DNA of 64,000 nucleotides from assembly GCF_027947535.2 (NCBI RefSeq), contig NZ_JAAGKO020000001.1, positions 248,001 through 312,000 on the forward strand, written 5' to 3'. This document shows positions 40,474 through 49,710 of this stretch, in pieces (positions within the stretch are counted from its first letter, which is position 1; every line of letters starts with the position of its first letter). Origin of the DNA: Streptantibioticus silvisoli. GTDB lineage: Bacteria; Actinomycetota; Actinomycetes; Streptomycetales; Streptomycetaceae. The notes under the pieces are model-generated. The model worked only from the letters and a program-made list of their open reading frames with translations, ran no database searches and was not told the origin of the DNA. A program made the position numbers and the translations under genes.

Positions 40474-41571
40474 TCAGGTGGTGAGCACGGCCTTCACCAC
40501 CTCGCCCGAGGCGACCTGTTCCAGAGCGCGCCCGAACTCGGCAAGGGGGAACAGGGTGACGAGACTGCGCAGGTCGAAGCGGTCGCACAGTTCCGGGAGC
40601 ATCCGGACGTACTGGTTGAGGTGTGCTCCGGTGAAGGCCCACGAACCGATGATGTTCAGCTGGCGGTAGACGATCTGGTGCGGGTTGAACGAGGTGTTGC
40701 CGCTGTCGGTGTACTGGCCCACGACGAGGTAGGAACCGCTCCGGCGCACCAACCGCGTGCCCTCCTCCACGGCGTTCGGCACCCCGGCGCACTCGATGAC
40801 CAGGTCCGCGCCGCGCCCGCCCGTCGCTTCGAGCACGGCTTCGCGGGCGGTCAGGGGGTCCGCGGCCTCCACCACGTTGATGTGCCGGTGGCCGATCCGT
40901 GCGTGCTGTGCGAGGTCCAGCCGGGCCTGCGGGCCGCCGGCCAGGATCACGTGGGCGCCGGCGAGTTGGGCCAGGCACGCGGCGGCCAGGCCCACCGGCC
41001 CGCTGCCCTGGACGACCACGGTCTCGCCCAACCGCACCGGCCGGCGCTCGAACAGGGCGTGGACCATGGTGGGCCCGGCACAGGCGAAGGCCATGGCCGC
41101 GATCGGGTCGATGTCCTCGTCGAGCTTGATGACCGTGGTTCCCCCGGTCAGCGAGATGTAGTCGGCCCATGAGCCCGCGAGCGGCGACTCGCCGGTCAGG
41201 GAACGGTTCACTCCGTAGGTGCGCCGGTTCTCGCAGAGGGTCGGCTCGCGCAGTTCATGACAGGGGTGGCACCGACCGCAGGCGATGGACGACGCCCACA
41301 TGACGGTGTCACCCGGTGCGAGCGCGCGGCCGTTGACGTCATGGGTGGTGCCCTCGCCGAGTTCGTGCACGACCCCGAGGCCCTCGTGCCCCAGGACGAG
41401 CGGGACCGGCACGTCGAGGTGTCCCTTGGCGAGGTGCAGATCGGTGCCGCAGATACCGCCGTAACGGCAGGCCACGGTCATTCCTCCCACCGGCGGGGGA
41501 CCGACCGGGAACTCGGCCTCGGCCGGGGGCGTGTCGAAATCTTTCAAGACGATGGCACGACTGGTGGACAC
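40474..41571 (-). CDS. zinc-dependent alcohol dehydrogenase (MDR family)
   Basis: A 365-residue medium-chain dehydrogenase. Catalytic zinc site: Cys in GGICGTDLH and GHE in VLGHEGLGVV. Structural zinc: four Cys in ACGRCHPCHELREPTLC. The nucleotide fold has VVVQGSGPVGLAAACLAQLA. The zinc ligands and insert lengths fit alcohol/sorbitol/threonine-type dehydrogenases; the substrate is unknown. GTG 41571 follows GGAAGGTG; a long upstream extension is not supported. It is separated by 746 bases from the GH3 operon and may be independent of it. Confidence 0.88.
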   Translation of the reverse strand: MSTSRAIVLKDFDTPPAEAEFPVGPPPVGGMTVACRYGGICGTDLHLAKGHLDVPVPLVLGHEGLGVVHELGEGTTHDVNGRALAPGDTVMWASSIACGRCHPCHELREPTLCENRRTYGVNRSLTGESPLAGSWADYISLTGGTTVIKLDEDIDPIAAMAFACAGPTMVHALFERRPVRLGETVVVQGSGPVGLAAACLAQLAGAHVILAGGPQARLDLAQHARIGHRHINVVEAADPLTAREAVLEATGGRGADLVIECAGVPNAVEEGTRLVRRSGSYLVVGQYTDSGNTSFNPHQIVYRQLNIIGSWAFTGAHLNQYVRMLPELCDRFDLRSLVTLFPLAEFGRALEQVASGEVVKAVLTT

Positions 41572-42317
41572 CTGACACCTTCCGGTTGACGATCGCGGTG
41601 GACGCGTTGGTAGGGCGCTGCTGAATTCTGCCGGTCGCCGGAACGCCTGGGCCCGCCACGACGAGTGCGCCGACCTCACGGCCCGCCGGACGCTCGGGGC
41701 GGAGCGTGCGCACCGGGTGAGGCAGGCCGGCCGCGTCGTCGTAGCTGACGATGGCCGGCCGCCGACCCGTACCGGGCGACGTTGGCGGCCGTACCGTGCA
41801 CGCACTCGGGATGGCGGACGCCACGGAGCCGGCGGACACCTGGGGTTGATCATGCCATCGCAGTCGACGTGGCCGAGAGTCCGGCCGGAGTCAGGGGGCG
41901 GAGCCGGGGTGCTGCCCTCGGGATCGAGGCGCGGGCCCGACCTGACCCGCTCGACGCGGTGTCCCGGGGGCGTGCTGGCAGTGCGCCCCGACCGCGTCGG
42001 CGGTGCGCCCGAACCTCGCGGGTGGTACGCCCTGGCCGTGCGGGCGGTGCGCTCCGGCCGTGCGGGCGGTGTGCGGTCCCGGGGCGAGGACGACTGGTGC
42101 GCCCGGGGTCACCGTCGCCGCCATCGCGGCGATCACCGCACGCCGATCCCGCCGCCGGCCACCTCGCTCCGGTGTCCGGTCCGGCAGCAACAACGCCTCG
42201 ATCACAGCGCCCTGAGCACCCGTGAGGTCGGACTCCACCGCCCGCGGCGCCCATCCGCAAACGGCGCGGGCGGCGCCGCGGTCCGCTCGCTCGCGGCCGG
42301 CGGTGTGCTCACGCCCG
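41572..42317. other. gene-free region with short repeats between two operons
   Basis: 746 bases without a credible gene. The part 41981-42068 is a 22-bp tandem repeat. The remainder shows no domain, promoter or terminator that I can support. Confidence 0.4.
41981..42068. repeat. 22-bp tandem repeat, four units
   Basis: Units GTGCGCCCCGACCGCGTC..., GTGCGCCCGAACCTCGCG..., GTACGCCCTGGCCGTGCG... and GTGCGCTCCGGCCGTGCG... each 22 bases long and ending GGCG or GGTG follow one another; a partial fifth unit starts at 42069. Confidence 0.65.
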
Positions 42318-44009
42318 TCATCCGCGGGCGGCCCCGGGGGCGCCGGTGAGCCGTTCCCACTGGGCGATGTCCTGCCGGAACAGGCGGTCCTTGACCTGCG
42401 TCGGGCGGATGCCGGAGGCGACGGAGGTGTGCCAGTCGCGCAGGAACGCCTCACCGTCCAGCCGCCGCACCCGCGCCGGTCCCAGTCGCCCGGCGCGGCG
42501 GGCCGCCCGGTAGGCGGGGCCCTCGCGGCCGATCGCGGTGTCGAGCAGCGCGGCGAACCGGTCGGTCTCCGGCGTGCTCCACGGGCCGCGGGCGGCGACG
42601 GCGAACGTGTAGTGCGGCGCGGCGCCCTTCGGCCGCTCGAACCGGCAGGCGGCGTTGCGCACGTCCAGCCCGGTGCCGCCGGCCGCGGTGGCCAGTGCGC
42701 GCAGGACCTGGCTGTCGCGCAGCCGTTCACCGGCCGCGTCCGAACGGGTGCTGCGGCCGGCGTACTCCAGCCGCGGCACCCCCTCGACGTGGTCGACCAC
42801 CCGCACGACGTCGCCCACCGCGTAGCGGTACAGCCCGCCGATGTGGCTGAAGACCACGTGGTAGTCGCGCCCCGGTTCCAGTTCCCGGTACGTCAGGGTG
42901 GGCGCGTCGGGCCGGACGTCCTCGTCGGCGTCCAGGAACTCGTAGGCCGAGGCGGTCACCACCAGCGAGCCGGCCGATCCGTGGCGGTCGAGCGCGACAC
43001 CCACCGGGCCCTCGGAGGCCGCCACGGGCGCGGGCAGCGCCGCCACCCCGACGCCGAACTCCTCACGCAGGCGCGGTAGATAGAGCGAGGCCATGCCGGT
43101 GGTCCAGCAGAACAGCGCGCGCATGTGCGGCCACACGTGCGCCGGCCGTACGGTGCCGAACCGCTCGGCCAGCCGCTCCAGTTCGGCGGCGCGCTCCGGG
43201 GCGGGGCGGGTGTGCGGCAGACCGCCCAGGGTGCCGTCGCGGATCTCCTTGACGATCCGGGGCCACCACAGGGCGAGTTGGTAGGGCAGGGCGGCGACCA
43301 TCGCGGGGTTGATCCCGATGACGCAACGCACGTCGCTCTGCACCGCCAGGCGCAGCCGCAGGTAGGTCTTCTCCAGGTGGTCGTCGCGTTCGACGGACAC
43401 CGGCAACGTGCCCCACGGTGCCCCGGTGCCGGGTTCGGCGGACAGCGTCTCGCCGAATCTGGCGCCGAAGTCGACCTGGCTGGCGCCCACATGGGGATGG
43501 CCGGAGGCGGTGGTCGGCGGCGCGGACACCGGGTCGTGCTTGAGGTTGAGCACCGCGTCGGGGCGGGCCAGCACGTCGGGATGGTGCTCGATCAGGGGCG
43601 CCCACGCCGCGTAGTAGAACGGGAAGAAGGTCCGGCGCATGAAGCTCGGTGTGACGGGGATCTTCTTGTGCGCCCCGGTGGTGCCGCTGCTGGTGAAGTA
43701 CACCGCCGGGTCGTCGGCGCTGAGCACGTTGCTCTCACCGGCCGCCATCCGCTCGATCCACGGGGCCAGCGCCGCGTAGTCGTTGATCGGCACCGCCTTG
43801 CGGAAGTCGTCCAGGGTGCGGATCGAGCCGAAGCTGTGGGCGCGCCCGTACCCGGTGCCGGCGTTGTACTCCAACAGCTCGGCCAGGACGCGCTGTTGGT
43901 GGTCTGCGGCGTGCGCGAGCGCGTCGGCGAGTCGCCGTCGTTCGCCGAGGACCCGTTCCCGGTAGCGCCGCAGGCGGTCCGGATCGGTCCAGGATTCAGC
44001 CGAGTTCAC
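42318..44009 (-). CDS. GH3-family acyl-acid amido synthetase
   Basis: A 563-residue adenylate-forming enzyme of the GH3 family, known from plant auxin- and jasmonate-amide synthetases. Motif 1 for ATP is AVYFTSSGTTGAHKKIPVT; motif 2 lies in LVVTASAYEFLD; motif 3 in YHVVFSHIGGLYRYAVGDVV. GH3 enzymes activate a carboxylic acid as AMP ester and couple it to an amino group. Bacterial copies in clusters are thought to make amide bonds without carrier proteins. GTG at 44009 overlaps the upstream kinase-like gene by 14 bases. It is the last gene of the region D operon and its probable amide-forming step. Confidence 0.88.
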   Translation of the reverse strand: MNSAESWTDPDRLRRYRERVLGERRRLADALAHAADHQQRVLAELLEYNAGTGYGRAHSFGSIRTLDDFRKAVPINDYAALAPWIERMAAGESNVLSADDPAVYFTSSGTTGAHKKIPVTPSFMRRTFFPFYYAAWAPLIEHHPDVLARPDAVLNLKHDPVSAPPTTASGHPHVGASQVDFGARFGETLSAEPGTGAPWGTLPVSVERDDHLEKTYLRLRLAVQSDVRCVIGINPAMVAALPYQLALWWPRIVKEIRDGTLGGLPHTRPAPERAAELERLAERFGTVRPAHVWPHMRALFCWTTGMASLYLPRLREEFGVGVAALPAPVAASEGPVGVALDRHGSAGSLVVTASAYEFLDADEDVRPDAPTLTYRELEPGRDYHVVFSHIGGLYRYAVGDVVRVVDHVEGVPRLEYAGRSTRSDAAGERLRDSQVLRALATAAGGTGLDVRNAACRFERPKGAAPHYTFAVAARGPWSTPETDRFAALLDTAIGREGPAYRAARRAGRLGPARVRRLDGEAFLRDWHTSVASGIRPTQVKDRLFRQDIAQWERLTGAPGAARG

Positions 44010-44658
44010 CGGCGATCACCTCTCGTATCTGCTGTGCCGTGCCGACCACGTCGTGCTGTTCCTCGATGACGGTGACCGGCAGGTGTTCGATCTCCTGCCA
44101 CATGGCCTTGCGCAGGTCGGTCTGGAAGGCGTCGAACGACATCCGGTCCGGCCGGTCGCCGTAGTGCTCCAGGGGGTTGGCCCCGCCGCCCCGCCGGCTG
44201 CGCCGCCAGGCCGTCTCGGTGGACACCTCCAGGAAGAACACCCGGCGCGGCTGGGGGAAGGTGCGCCACCAGTCGAACATCGGGTGCTCGTCCATCCCGG
44301 ACAGCCGGCACTTGGCCAGCATCTTGTAGTAGTGGGAATCCATCAGGACGGGCGTCCCGTCCGCGCCGTGCCCGATGCCGTCGCGCAGGTGGAGTACCGC
44401 CGTCTGCAACACGGCGATCATGAAGTCGAGCGAGTAGTCGCCGCCCAGGCCCGGCAGCACGTCGCCCATCAGGTCGCGGCGCAGCCGGGCGATCAGCGCG
44501 TGGCCGGGATCGAGGAACTCCCGGTCGCTGGAGACGATCCGCCACTCGGGCGTGCTGGCGGCGAACTCCGCCAGCACGGAGGACTTGCCCGCGTAGTCGG
44601 GGCCCAGCAGGACGAAGAACGGGGGCGTCCCGGCGGCGGCGCCGGTCCGCCGGATCAT
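43996..44658 (-). CDS. P-loop NTPase, thymidylate-kinase-like
   Basis: A 220-residue small kinase-like protein. Walker A is VLLGPDYAGKSSVLAEF, a basic LID-type stretch AWRRSRRGGGANPLEH follows, and DSHYYKMLAK is a possible substrate-binding segment. It looks like a deoxynucleoside/dTMP kinase-fold phosphotransferase, but the substrate is not known and no DxxR lid signature of dTMP kinases is evident. The ATG at 44658 is the best start; an upstream ATG at 44709 lies in a Pro/Arg-rich stretch. It overlaps the GH3 gene, suggesting the two act together, for example by phosphorylating the acid or amine to be joined. Confidence 0.78.
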   Translation of the reverse strand: MIRRTGAAAGTPPFFVLLGPDYAGKSSVLAEFAASTPEWRIVSSDREFLDPGHALIARLRRDLMGDVLPGLGGDYSLDFMIAVLQTAVLHLRDGIGHGADGTPVLMDSHYYKMLAKCRLSGMDEHPMFDWWRTFPQPRRVFFLEVSTETAWRRSRRGGGANPLEHYGDRPDRMSFDAFQTDLRKAMWQEIEHLPVTVIEEQHDVVGTAQQIREVIAGELG

Positions 44659-44893
44659 CGGTGGCCGTCCGGACGGCGGCCGGCCGGGGCCGGGAGGGGA
44701 CCGGCGCAAGCGCGGGACGCGGCGGTCGCGGCATTCGCGGAGCGGGGTGACGTCATGGGATGTCCTTCGCGGGAGTTCTTGCGGGCCGCGGACCGGTACC
44801 CCGGGAGCGTCGCGCTCCTGAGGGGGTGAGCACGGGTGGCGGGCCGTCTCGCGGTCCCCGCCGGCGCACCGGGGCCGGGGAGCCGGCCGGCGG

Positions 44894-45670
44894 TCAGGCG
44901 TCGAGGAAGGCGGCGACCAGTTCGGCCACCTCCGCGGGACGTTCGAAGACGCTCATGTGGCCGCTGTCGACCTCCTCGTAGTAACAGCCCTTGATGCGTT
45001 GGGCGGTCTCCCGGGCGTGCGACACCGGCACCCAGTGGTCCTGGGCGGCTCCGATCGCCAAGGTGGGCGCGGTGATGTGTTCCAGCCGGTCGCTGATGTC
45101 CATCCGGGTGGCCAGGTCCATCTGCGCGCGCACGCCCGTCCCGAGGGTGATCAGCGCGACGATCTCGTCCATGGCCTCGTGCCCGGCCTGCGCCAGGAAC
45201 GGGCCGGAGAACACCGACAGGGCGGTGAACCGCGCGTACGCCTGCGGGTCGAGGTCGGCCAGTCGGTGCCACAGGGCCAGCAGCCGCTGCTGGCGCGGAT
45301 CGTCGCCCCGGTTCCAGCAGGAGATCAGCACCAGGCGGCGTACCCGCTCGGGGTGGGCGGCGGCGAGGGCGGCGGCCACGATCGAGCCCATGGAGAACCC
45401 GACCACGTCGAACGGCTGGTCCGTCACCTCCCGGGCGACCGCGGCCACCTGGCCGGCCAGCAGGTCCACGGTGAGCGGCTCGTCGGGCAGCGGGGTGCCG
45501 CCGCTGCCGGAGAAGTCCGGGGCGATCACGGTGTACCGGTCGGTGAACCGGTCCTGGAGCTGCCCGAAGGTGGTCGCGTTGTCGGCGCCCGCGGAGTGGA
45601 CCAGCAGCAGGCCGGGACCGGTGCCGTGGGTGGTGTAGTGGACGGGGACGCCGTCGACGGTGGTGATCAT
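44894..45670 (-). CDS. alpha/beta-hydrolase
   Basis: A 258-residue hydrolase with the nucleophile elbow VVGFSMGSIVAA (Ser), oxyanion loop LLLVHSAGADN, Asp in IGAAQDHWVPV, and His in DSGHMSVFERP. It resembles 3-oxoadipate enol-lactonase and cluster-encoded esterases or thioesterases. ATG at 45670. It is 55 bases from the LysR-domain gene and 235 bases from the kinase-like gene. A role in product release or lactone opening is possible. Confidence 0.88.
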   Translation of the reverse strand: MITTVDGVPVHYTTHGTGPGLLLVHSAGADNATTFGQLQDRFTDRYTVIAPDFSGSGGTPLPDEPLTVDLLAGQVAAVAREVTDQPFDVVGFSMGSIVAAALAAAHPERVRRLVLISCWNRGDDPRQQRLLALWHRLADLDPQAYARFTALSVFSGPFLAQAGHEAMDEIVALITLGTGVRAQMDLATRMDISDRLEHITAPTLAIGAAQDHWVPVSHARETAQRIKGCYYEEVDSGHMSVFERPAEVAELVAAFLDA

Positions 45671-45725
45671 CGTGGTGGGGTTTCCCTCCGGGTGGTGGAC
45701 ATCGTCTGCCGGGTGGGTGATCCGG

Positions 45726-46388
45726 TCATCGGGCCGCTGCCGGGTCCGGGACCGCCGCTGCCGCCGCGGCCCGCAGGAAGTCGCGCACCGGGCCCGGCTG
45801 GTGCGATCCGCTCAGCCACGCCAGCGACACCGGCGCGCTCGGCAGGTCCTCCACCGCGACCGCCTTCACCTGCGGCGGCAGTGCCGCCTCGACCGAGCGG
45901 AAGGACAGGTGCACGGCCTGGGTGCTGGTCAGCGTCGCCACCAGGGCCTCGACCGTGGTCAGGGCGTGGACCCGGCGAATCGGCGTCCCGGCCGGAGTAC
46001 GCGGCGGGACGACGCGGTCCCACACGTACCCGGGAAACCCCTTGGGCCGTGCGAACGCGTCGTACAGCGCCGCCTCCTCCACGGACACCCCGGCACGGGA
46101 CGCCAGCGGGTGGCCCGCGCCGACGAGCAGCACCCGTTCGTCCCAGCCGACCGGCGGGCCGACGGTGATGTCCGGCTCCCGCAGCCCGTACTTCACCACC
46201 ATCGCGTCGACGTCGCCGGAGCGCAGCAGCCGGAACGGCTCCCGCACGTCGTACGGCACGAGGGCGAAGTCCCACGGGTCCAGTCCCGCCCGGGCGATGA
46301 TGCCGCTCACCAGGTGCGGCGTTTCGTGGAATCCCAGCCGGACGGGTGTGCTGCTGCCGGCGGGCGCGGTGGAGTCGGTCGCGGTCAC
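45726..46388 (-). CDS. LysR-type substrate-binding domain protein without HTH
   Basis: A 220-residue protein that matches only the effector-binding part of LysR regulators: VRLGFHETPHLVSGIIARAG, DVREPFRLLRSGDVDAMVV, LVGAGHPLASRAGVSVEEAA, and a HALTTVEALVATLTSTQAV segment. A LysR regulator of about 300 residues starts with a 60-residue helix-turn-helix that is lacking here, and the ATG lies directly after the stop of the upstream gene, so it has not simply been mis-started. It may bind a pathway metabolite as part of a complex, or have become an enzyme subunit. Similar HTH-less proteins occur in polyketide clusters. Confidence 0.75.
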   Translation of the reverse strand: MTATDSTAPAGSSTPVRLGFHETPHLVSGIIARAGLDPWDFALVPYDVREPFRLLRSGDVDAMVVKYGLREPDITVGPPVGWDERVLLVGAGHPLASRAGVSVEEAALYDAFARPKGFPGYVWDRVVPPRTPAGTPIRRVHALTTVEALVATLTSTQAVHLSFRSVEAALPPQVKAVAVEDLPSAPVSLAWLSGSHQPGPVRDFLRAAAAAAVPDPAAAR

Positions 46389-47144
46389 TCAGAGCTCCTC
46401 GGTGAGGGCGGCGTATGCCTGCAGGGTGTGCGGGCGGTGGACGTCGGTCTCGGCGCGTACCGCGGTGAAGGTCCGCTCCAGCCCGGTCAGGCGCGGTACC
46501 GGCCGCAGCGTGAGCCGGTCGCCCGGCCCGACCAGGCCGTCCAGCACCGCCTCGGCCAGCAGATGGTTGAGGTGGACGAGCCCCTCGGCCACGCTGACCC
46601 GGGCCGTGGCGTAGTAGAGGTCGCGGTGCACCGGCGGGCGCGCCGGTCCACCGCCGGCGTGGTACTGCGCCGGGTACGGCACCCGTACGGTGACCGGGGC
46701 GTGCGGGCGCAGTTCCCGCTCACCGGCGAACGTTTTGAGCAGCCGCCGCAGTCCGAGGACGTCGGACGCCGGGGCCGGCGCGGTCCAGCCGGCCGAGCCG
46801 TCCCCGGCGACGTGCGCGAACCGGAACCGTTCGCCGAGGTGGCGGGGCTGACCGGCCAGGTGCAGGGTGCGGGTGAAGCCGCGCCGCCAGGCATCGGCCC
46901 GGTCGGCCGGCAGGGACAGGGCGAAGACACAGGTCTCGACGATCCACCGCGGCAGGTCGGGAGCGCGGATGACGGCGACCACGACCGCCTCGTCGCCCTC
47001 GTCGTCGTCGCGGATGCGGGCCCGCGCCGCCTCCAGGGCCGCCATGCTGCTCAGGTCCAGGTCGGCGACCAGGTCGGGCCGGGCGGCGCGGATGCGGCCG
47101 GCGGCGGCGGCGATCAGCCGGTCGGCGGCGCCGGCGGGCATCAC
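46389..47144 (-). CDS. unknown protein A of the GH3 cluster
   Basis: A 251-residue soluble protein that I do not recognise. The start is GTG-ATG (47144/47141), with the GTG overlapping the stop of the upstream gene as GTGA. The sequence has a helical N-terminal third, a central strand-rich part (EAVVVAVIRAPDLPRWIVET, CVFALSLPADRADAWRR), and a hydrophilic C-terminal half with HRDLYYATARVSVAEGLVHL and TGLERTFTAVRAETDVHRPH. There is no signal peptide, membrane helix or known catalytic motif. It lies between the other unknown protein and the HTH-less LysR protein. Confidence 0.75.
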   Translation of the reverse strand: MMPAGAADRLIAAAAGRIRAARPDLVADLDLSSMAALEAARARIRDDDEGDEAVVVAVIRAPDLPRWIVETCVFALSLPADRADAWRRGFTRTLHLAGQPRHLGERFRFAHVAGDGSAGWTAPAPASDVLGLRRLLKTFAGERELRPHAPVTVRVPYPAQYHAGGGPARPPVHRDLYYATARVSVAEGLVHLNHLLAEAVLDGLVGPGDRLTLRPVPRLTGLERTFTAVRAETDVHRPHTLQAYAALTEEL

Positions 47145-48265
47145 AGGAACACCTCGCTCAAGAGCCCCGCGTCGATCGTGCGCCGGCTCCTGGCCAGCAG
47201 CGACGAGGTCAACCGGTAGGGATCGACGTACCGGTGGGAGTGCTGGTAGCGGCTCAGGTCGGCGCGCAGTTCGGCGGAATCGGCCTTCGGGTCACGGGCG
47301 GCCCGGTCGAGCAGCCGTTCGGCGCGCGCACAGCTCTTGGCCAGCAGGTCGTGGCGGAACGACTGCTGGTCGCCCGGCCCGAGCATGGCGATGAAGTACA
47401 GCCGCAGGCCCAGCCGGATCGCCGGGACGTCGTGCTCGTCGTCCACGGCGGCCAGCAGCCGGTCCACGGTGTGGTCCTGCCAGCCGCCGTGCCGGGCCGA
47501 GACGATCCGCCCGCCGATGGGGACGCGCCCGATGGGAACGCAGCGCACCACGGTGTCCGCACTTCCCAGGAGGCGCTCCAACAGCCGGTAGTCCGGGGCC
47601 AGTTCCCGGTCGTACAGGAACACCACCTCGTCGTGGCGCGGTGCCAGCACCAGCAGTTCGCGCAGCGCGCACGCCAGGTAGTTGGGACGGCCGTCCGGGG
47701 TGACGATCTGCCGCAGCGGCAGCCCCCAGCGGGTCAGGTCGAGGTGGACCGATCCGCCCCAGCGCCGCTGGTCGAGTCCGCAGCCGGCGGCGACCAGACG
47801 GTCGATCATCTCCTCCAGCCCGAGCCCCGGGGGCTGGTGCTCGCGCAGCCCGGGGTCGTACAGCCCCAGCCGCTCGTAGTGTCCCGACCACAGGCGGAGC
47901 ACCCGCTCGCTGGCCGGGTGCACCCAGCCGCTCTCCTCCACCGCCTCCGCGTAGGGGCGCAGGGCGGCGGCCCCGGGGCGGTCCTCCTGCGCCCGGTAGC
48001 GCACGTACAGCTCGCCGATCTCCGTCTCGGTGGCGTCGTGGTAGTCGGTGTCGCCCTCGGTACGGTCCAGGAACTCCCAGAAGCCCAGGACCTGTTCGGT
48101 GCGGTGATACGTCGTGTGGCTGTACCGGTACGTCACCTCCGCCAGGTGCCCGGTGGCGCGGTGCAGCACGTCCGCCCAGAACAGGCCCTTGAGGTGACTG
48201 GGCGTCAGCGGTTTGGACGGGGTGACGGTGATCGGCGCGAGCAGCACCTTCGGGACGGCGGCCAC
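47141..48265 (-). CDS. unknown protein B of the GH3 cluster
   Basis: A 374-residue soluble protein with no motif I recognise. It starts VAAVPKVLLAPITVTPSKPL and continues LKGLFWADVLHRATGHLAEV, with many Tyr, His and Arg residues, and has a core YLACALRELLVLAPRHDEVV near residue 190-210. GTG at 48265 lies two bases after the FAD-monooxygenase stop, and its own stop overlaps the next start. The tight coupling on both sides argues that it works on the same substrate as the monooxygenase. It could be a glycosyltransferase-like fold given the YLACAL and VVFLYDRELAPDY strands, but that is weak. Confidence 0.78.
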   Translation of the reverse strand: MAAVPKVLLAPITVTPSKPLTPSHLKGLFWADVLHRATGHLAEVTYRYSHTTYHRTEQVLGFWEFLDRTEGDTDYHDATETEIGELYVRYRAQEDRPGAAALRPYAEAVEESGWVHPASERVLRLWSGHYERLGLYDPGLREHQPPGLGLEEMIDRLVAAGCGLDQRRWGGSVHLDLTRWGLPLRQIVTPDGRPNYLACALRELLVLAPRHDEVVFLYDRELAPDYRLLERLLGSADTVVRCVPIGRVPIGGRIVSARHGGWQDHTVDRLLAAVDDEHDVPAIRLGLRLYFIAMLGPGDQQSFRHDLLAKSCARAERLLDRAARDPKADSAELRADLSRYQHSHRYVDPYRLTSSLLARSRRTIDAGLLSEVFL

Positions 48266-48267
48266 GC

Positions 48268-49710
48268 TCAGGCCCCCTCGGACGCCAGCGCGGCCAGCAG
48301 TTCGCCGCGGGTGGGCGGGCGCGGTCCGGCCGTCGGGGCCGGTCGGGGTGCGGCCTGCAGGCGTGCCGTCAGCTCCGCGCGGCCGAAGAGGTCGGCCGGC
48401 CGGTCGAGGCTCATCGAGCCGCGGACCAGGGCCCGCCACACGACCCGGTCGGTGGCCGCGGCGGCGGCCACCAGCGGCAGCGGCGGACCGCCGGGTATCA
48501 CCGGCGGCAGCGGCAGGGTCTCCTCCCCGGCGAGGCGGGCCCGCCACATCCGCTCGCGGGAGTCGTCGTCGTGCACCGACTGCTCGTACCAGGGCCGGTA
48601 CAGCGCGTACGCGCACCGCATGGCCCGTTCGCTCAGCTCCGCCGAGGGCCGGTCGCCGTCGTCGAGCAGCCCGGCCAGCACGAAGGCGTGCCGCAGGGCG
48701 AGCGAGACGCCCCGTCCGTAGAGCGGATCGGTCAGGCCGGCCGCGTCACCGACGGCGAACAGCCCGGCCACCGGGCGCTGCCGCGGACTGATCACGCCGC
48801 GCAGCGCGTTGGCCGGCATGGCTATCGCCCGGACGTCCGTCAGCGGCACGGCGGCCGCCGGGTCCACCCAGGAGGCGACGAAGGGGGACAGCCGGCAGGC
48901 CGCGGTGAAGGCGCCCGGCCGGCGCAGCGCGGTGGTCGCCGGGTCCGCCGTGGGAGCGCCCAGGGTGATGGCGAAGACGTCGCCGTCCGCCGGGTGGACG
49001 ACTGCCGCGTAGTGGTCCCACACCCCGCCGGCCGCGTTGCCCCGGTTCAGCGGCCCGGGCAGGCCGCCGGGGGCGAGCAGCCGGTAGAAGCGAGTGTAGG
49101 CCCGCAGGTACGACGGCGAGCTCTCGTCCGGCTCGACCGGCACCCCGGCCGCGGCCAGCCAGGAACGGGACATCGCGGCCCGCCCGGTGGCGTCGACCAC
49201 CACGTCGGCGGTGAGCCGGGCGCCGTCGCCGGTGACCACGCCGGTGGCCCGCCCGCCGTCGGCGTCCGTCAGCAGCCCCCGGACGGCCGTCCCGAAGCCG
49301 ACGGTGACGCCCGGCAGGGCGCGTACCGCGCGCAGCAGCAGCAGCTCCAGCACCGGTCGGCGCATGCCGAGCGCCTCGAGTTGCTCATCGCCCGCCCGGT
49401 CGGCGTCGTCGGCGGCCGGCGGTGCCACGGCCGTCAGGTCCAGCAGCCGGCCGCCCTCCTCCAGCGCGTCGTCCAGCACGAAGGCCGCGTGCTCGCGCAG
49501 GACGTGCACGCCGAGGGACTGGAGGAACTGCGAGTGGCCGCTCTGCGGTACCAGAGGGCGGTCCCACTCCAGGGCCGCCTTGCGCGGCGGGCCGTCCGGC
49601 GGCGGCGCGGACCGCTCCAGCACCCGCACCCGCCAGCCGCGCCGCGACAGGGCCAGGGCGGTCGCCAGACCGGTGACGCTGCCCCCGACGACGACGGCGT
49701 TCCTGGTCAA
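48268..49710 (-). CDS. FAD-dependent monooxygenase
   Basis: A 480-residue flavoprotein of the PHBH/geranylgeranyl-reductase fold. It has the dinucleotide site AVVVGGSVTGLATALALSRR, DVVVDATGRAAMSRSWL (DG-like strand), and the FAD ribityl site LFAVGDAAGLTDPLYGRGVS. Enzymes of this group hydroxylate or halogenate aromatic and polyketide substrates. The start is TTG at 49710, overlapping the methyltransferase stop as TTGA. The C-terminal 80 residues are Pro/Ala-rich. It is the second gene of the region D operon and probably introduces oxygen or chlorine; I see no halogenase-specific WxWxIP motif, so hydroxylation is preferred. Confidence 0.85.
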   Translation of the reverse strand: MTRNAVVVGGSVTGLATALALSRRGWRVRVLERSAPPPDGPPRKAALEWDRPLVPQSGHSQFLQSLGVHVLREHAAFVLDDALEEGGRLLDLTAVAPPAADDADRAGDEQLEALGMRRPVLELLLLRAVRALPGVTVGFGTAVRGLLTDADGGRATGVVTGDGARLTADVVVDATGRAAMSRSWLAAAGVPVEPDESSPSYLRAYTRFYRLLAPGGLPGPLNRGNAAGGVWDHYAAVVHPADGDVFAITLGAPTADPATTALRRPGAFTAACRLSPFVASWVDPAAAVPLTDVRAIAMPANALRGVISPRQRPVAGLFAVGDAAGLTDPLYGRGVSLALRHAFVLAGLLDDGDRPSAELSERAMRCAYALYRPWYEQSVHDDDSRERMWRARLAGEETLPLPPVIPGGPPLPLVAAAAATDRVVWRALVRGSMSLDRPADLFGRAELTARLQAAPRPAPTAGPRPPTRGELLAALASEGA

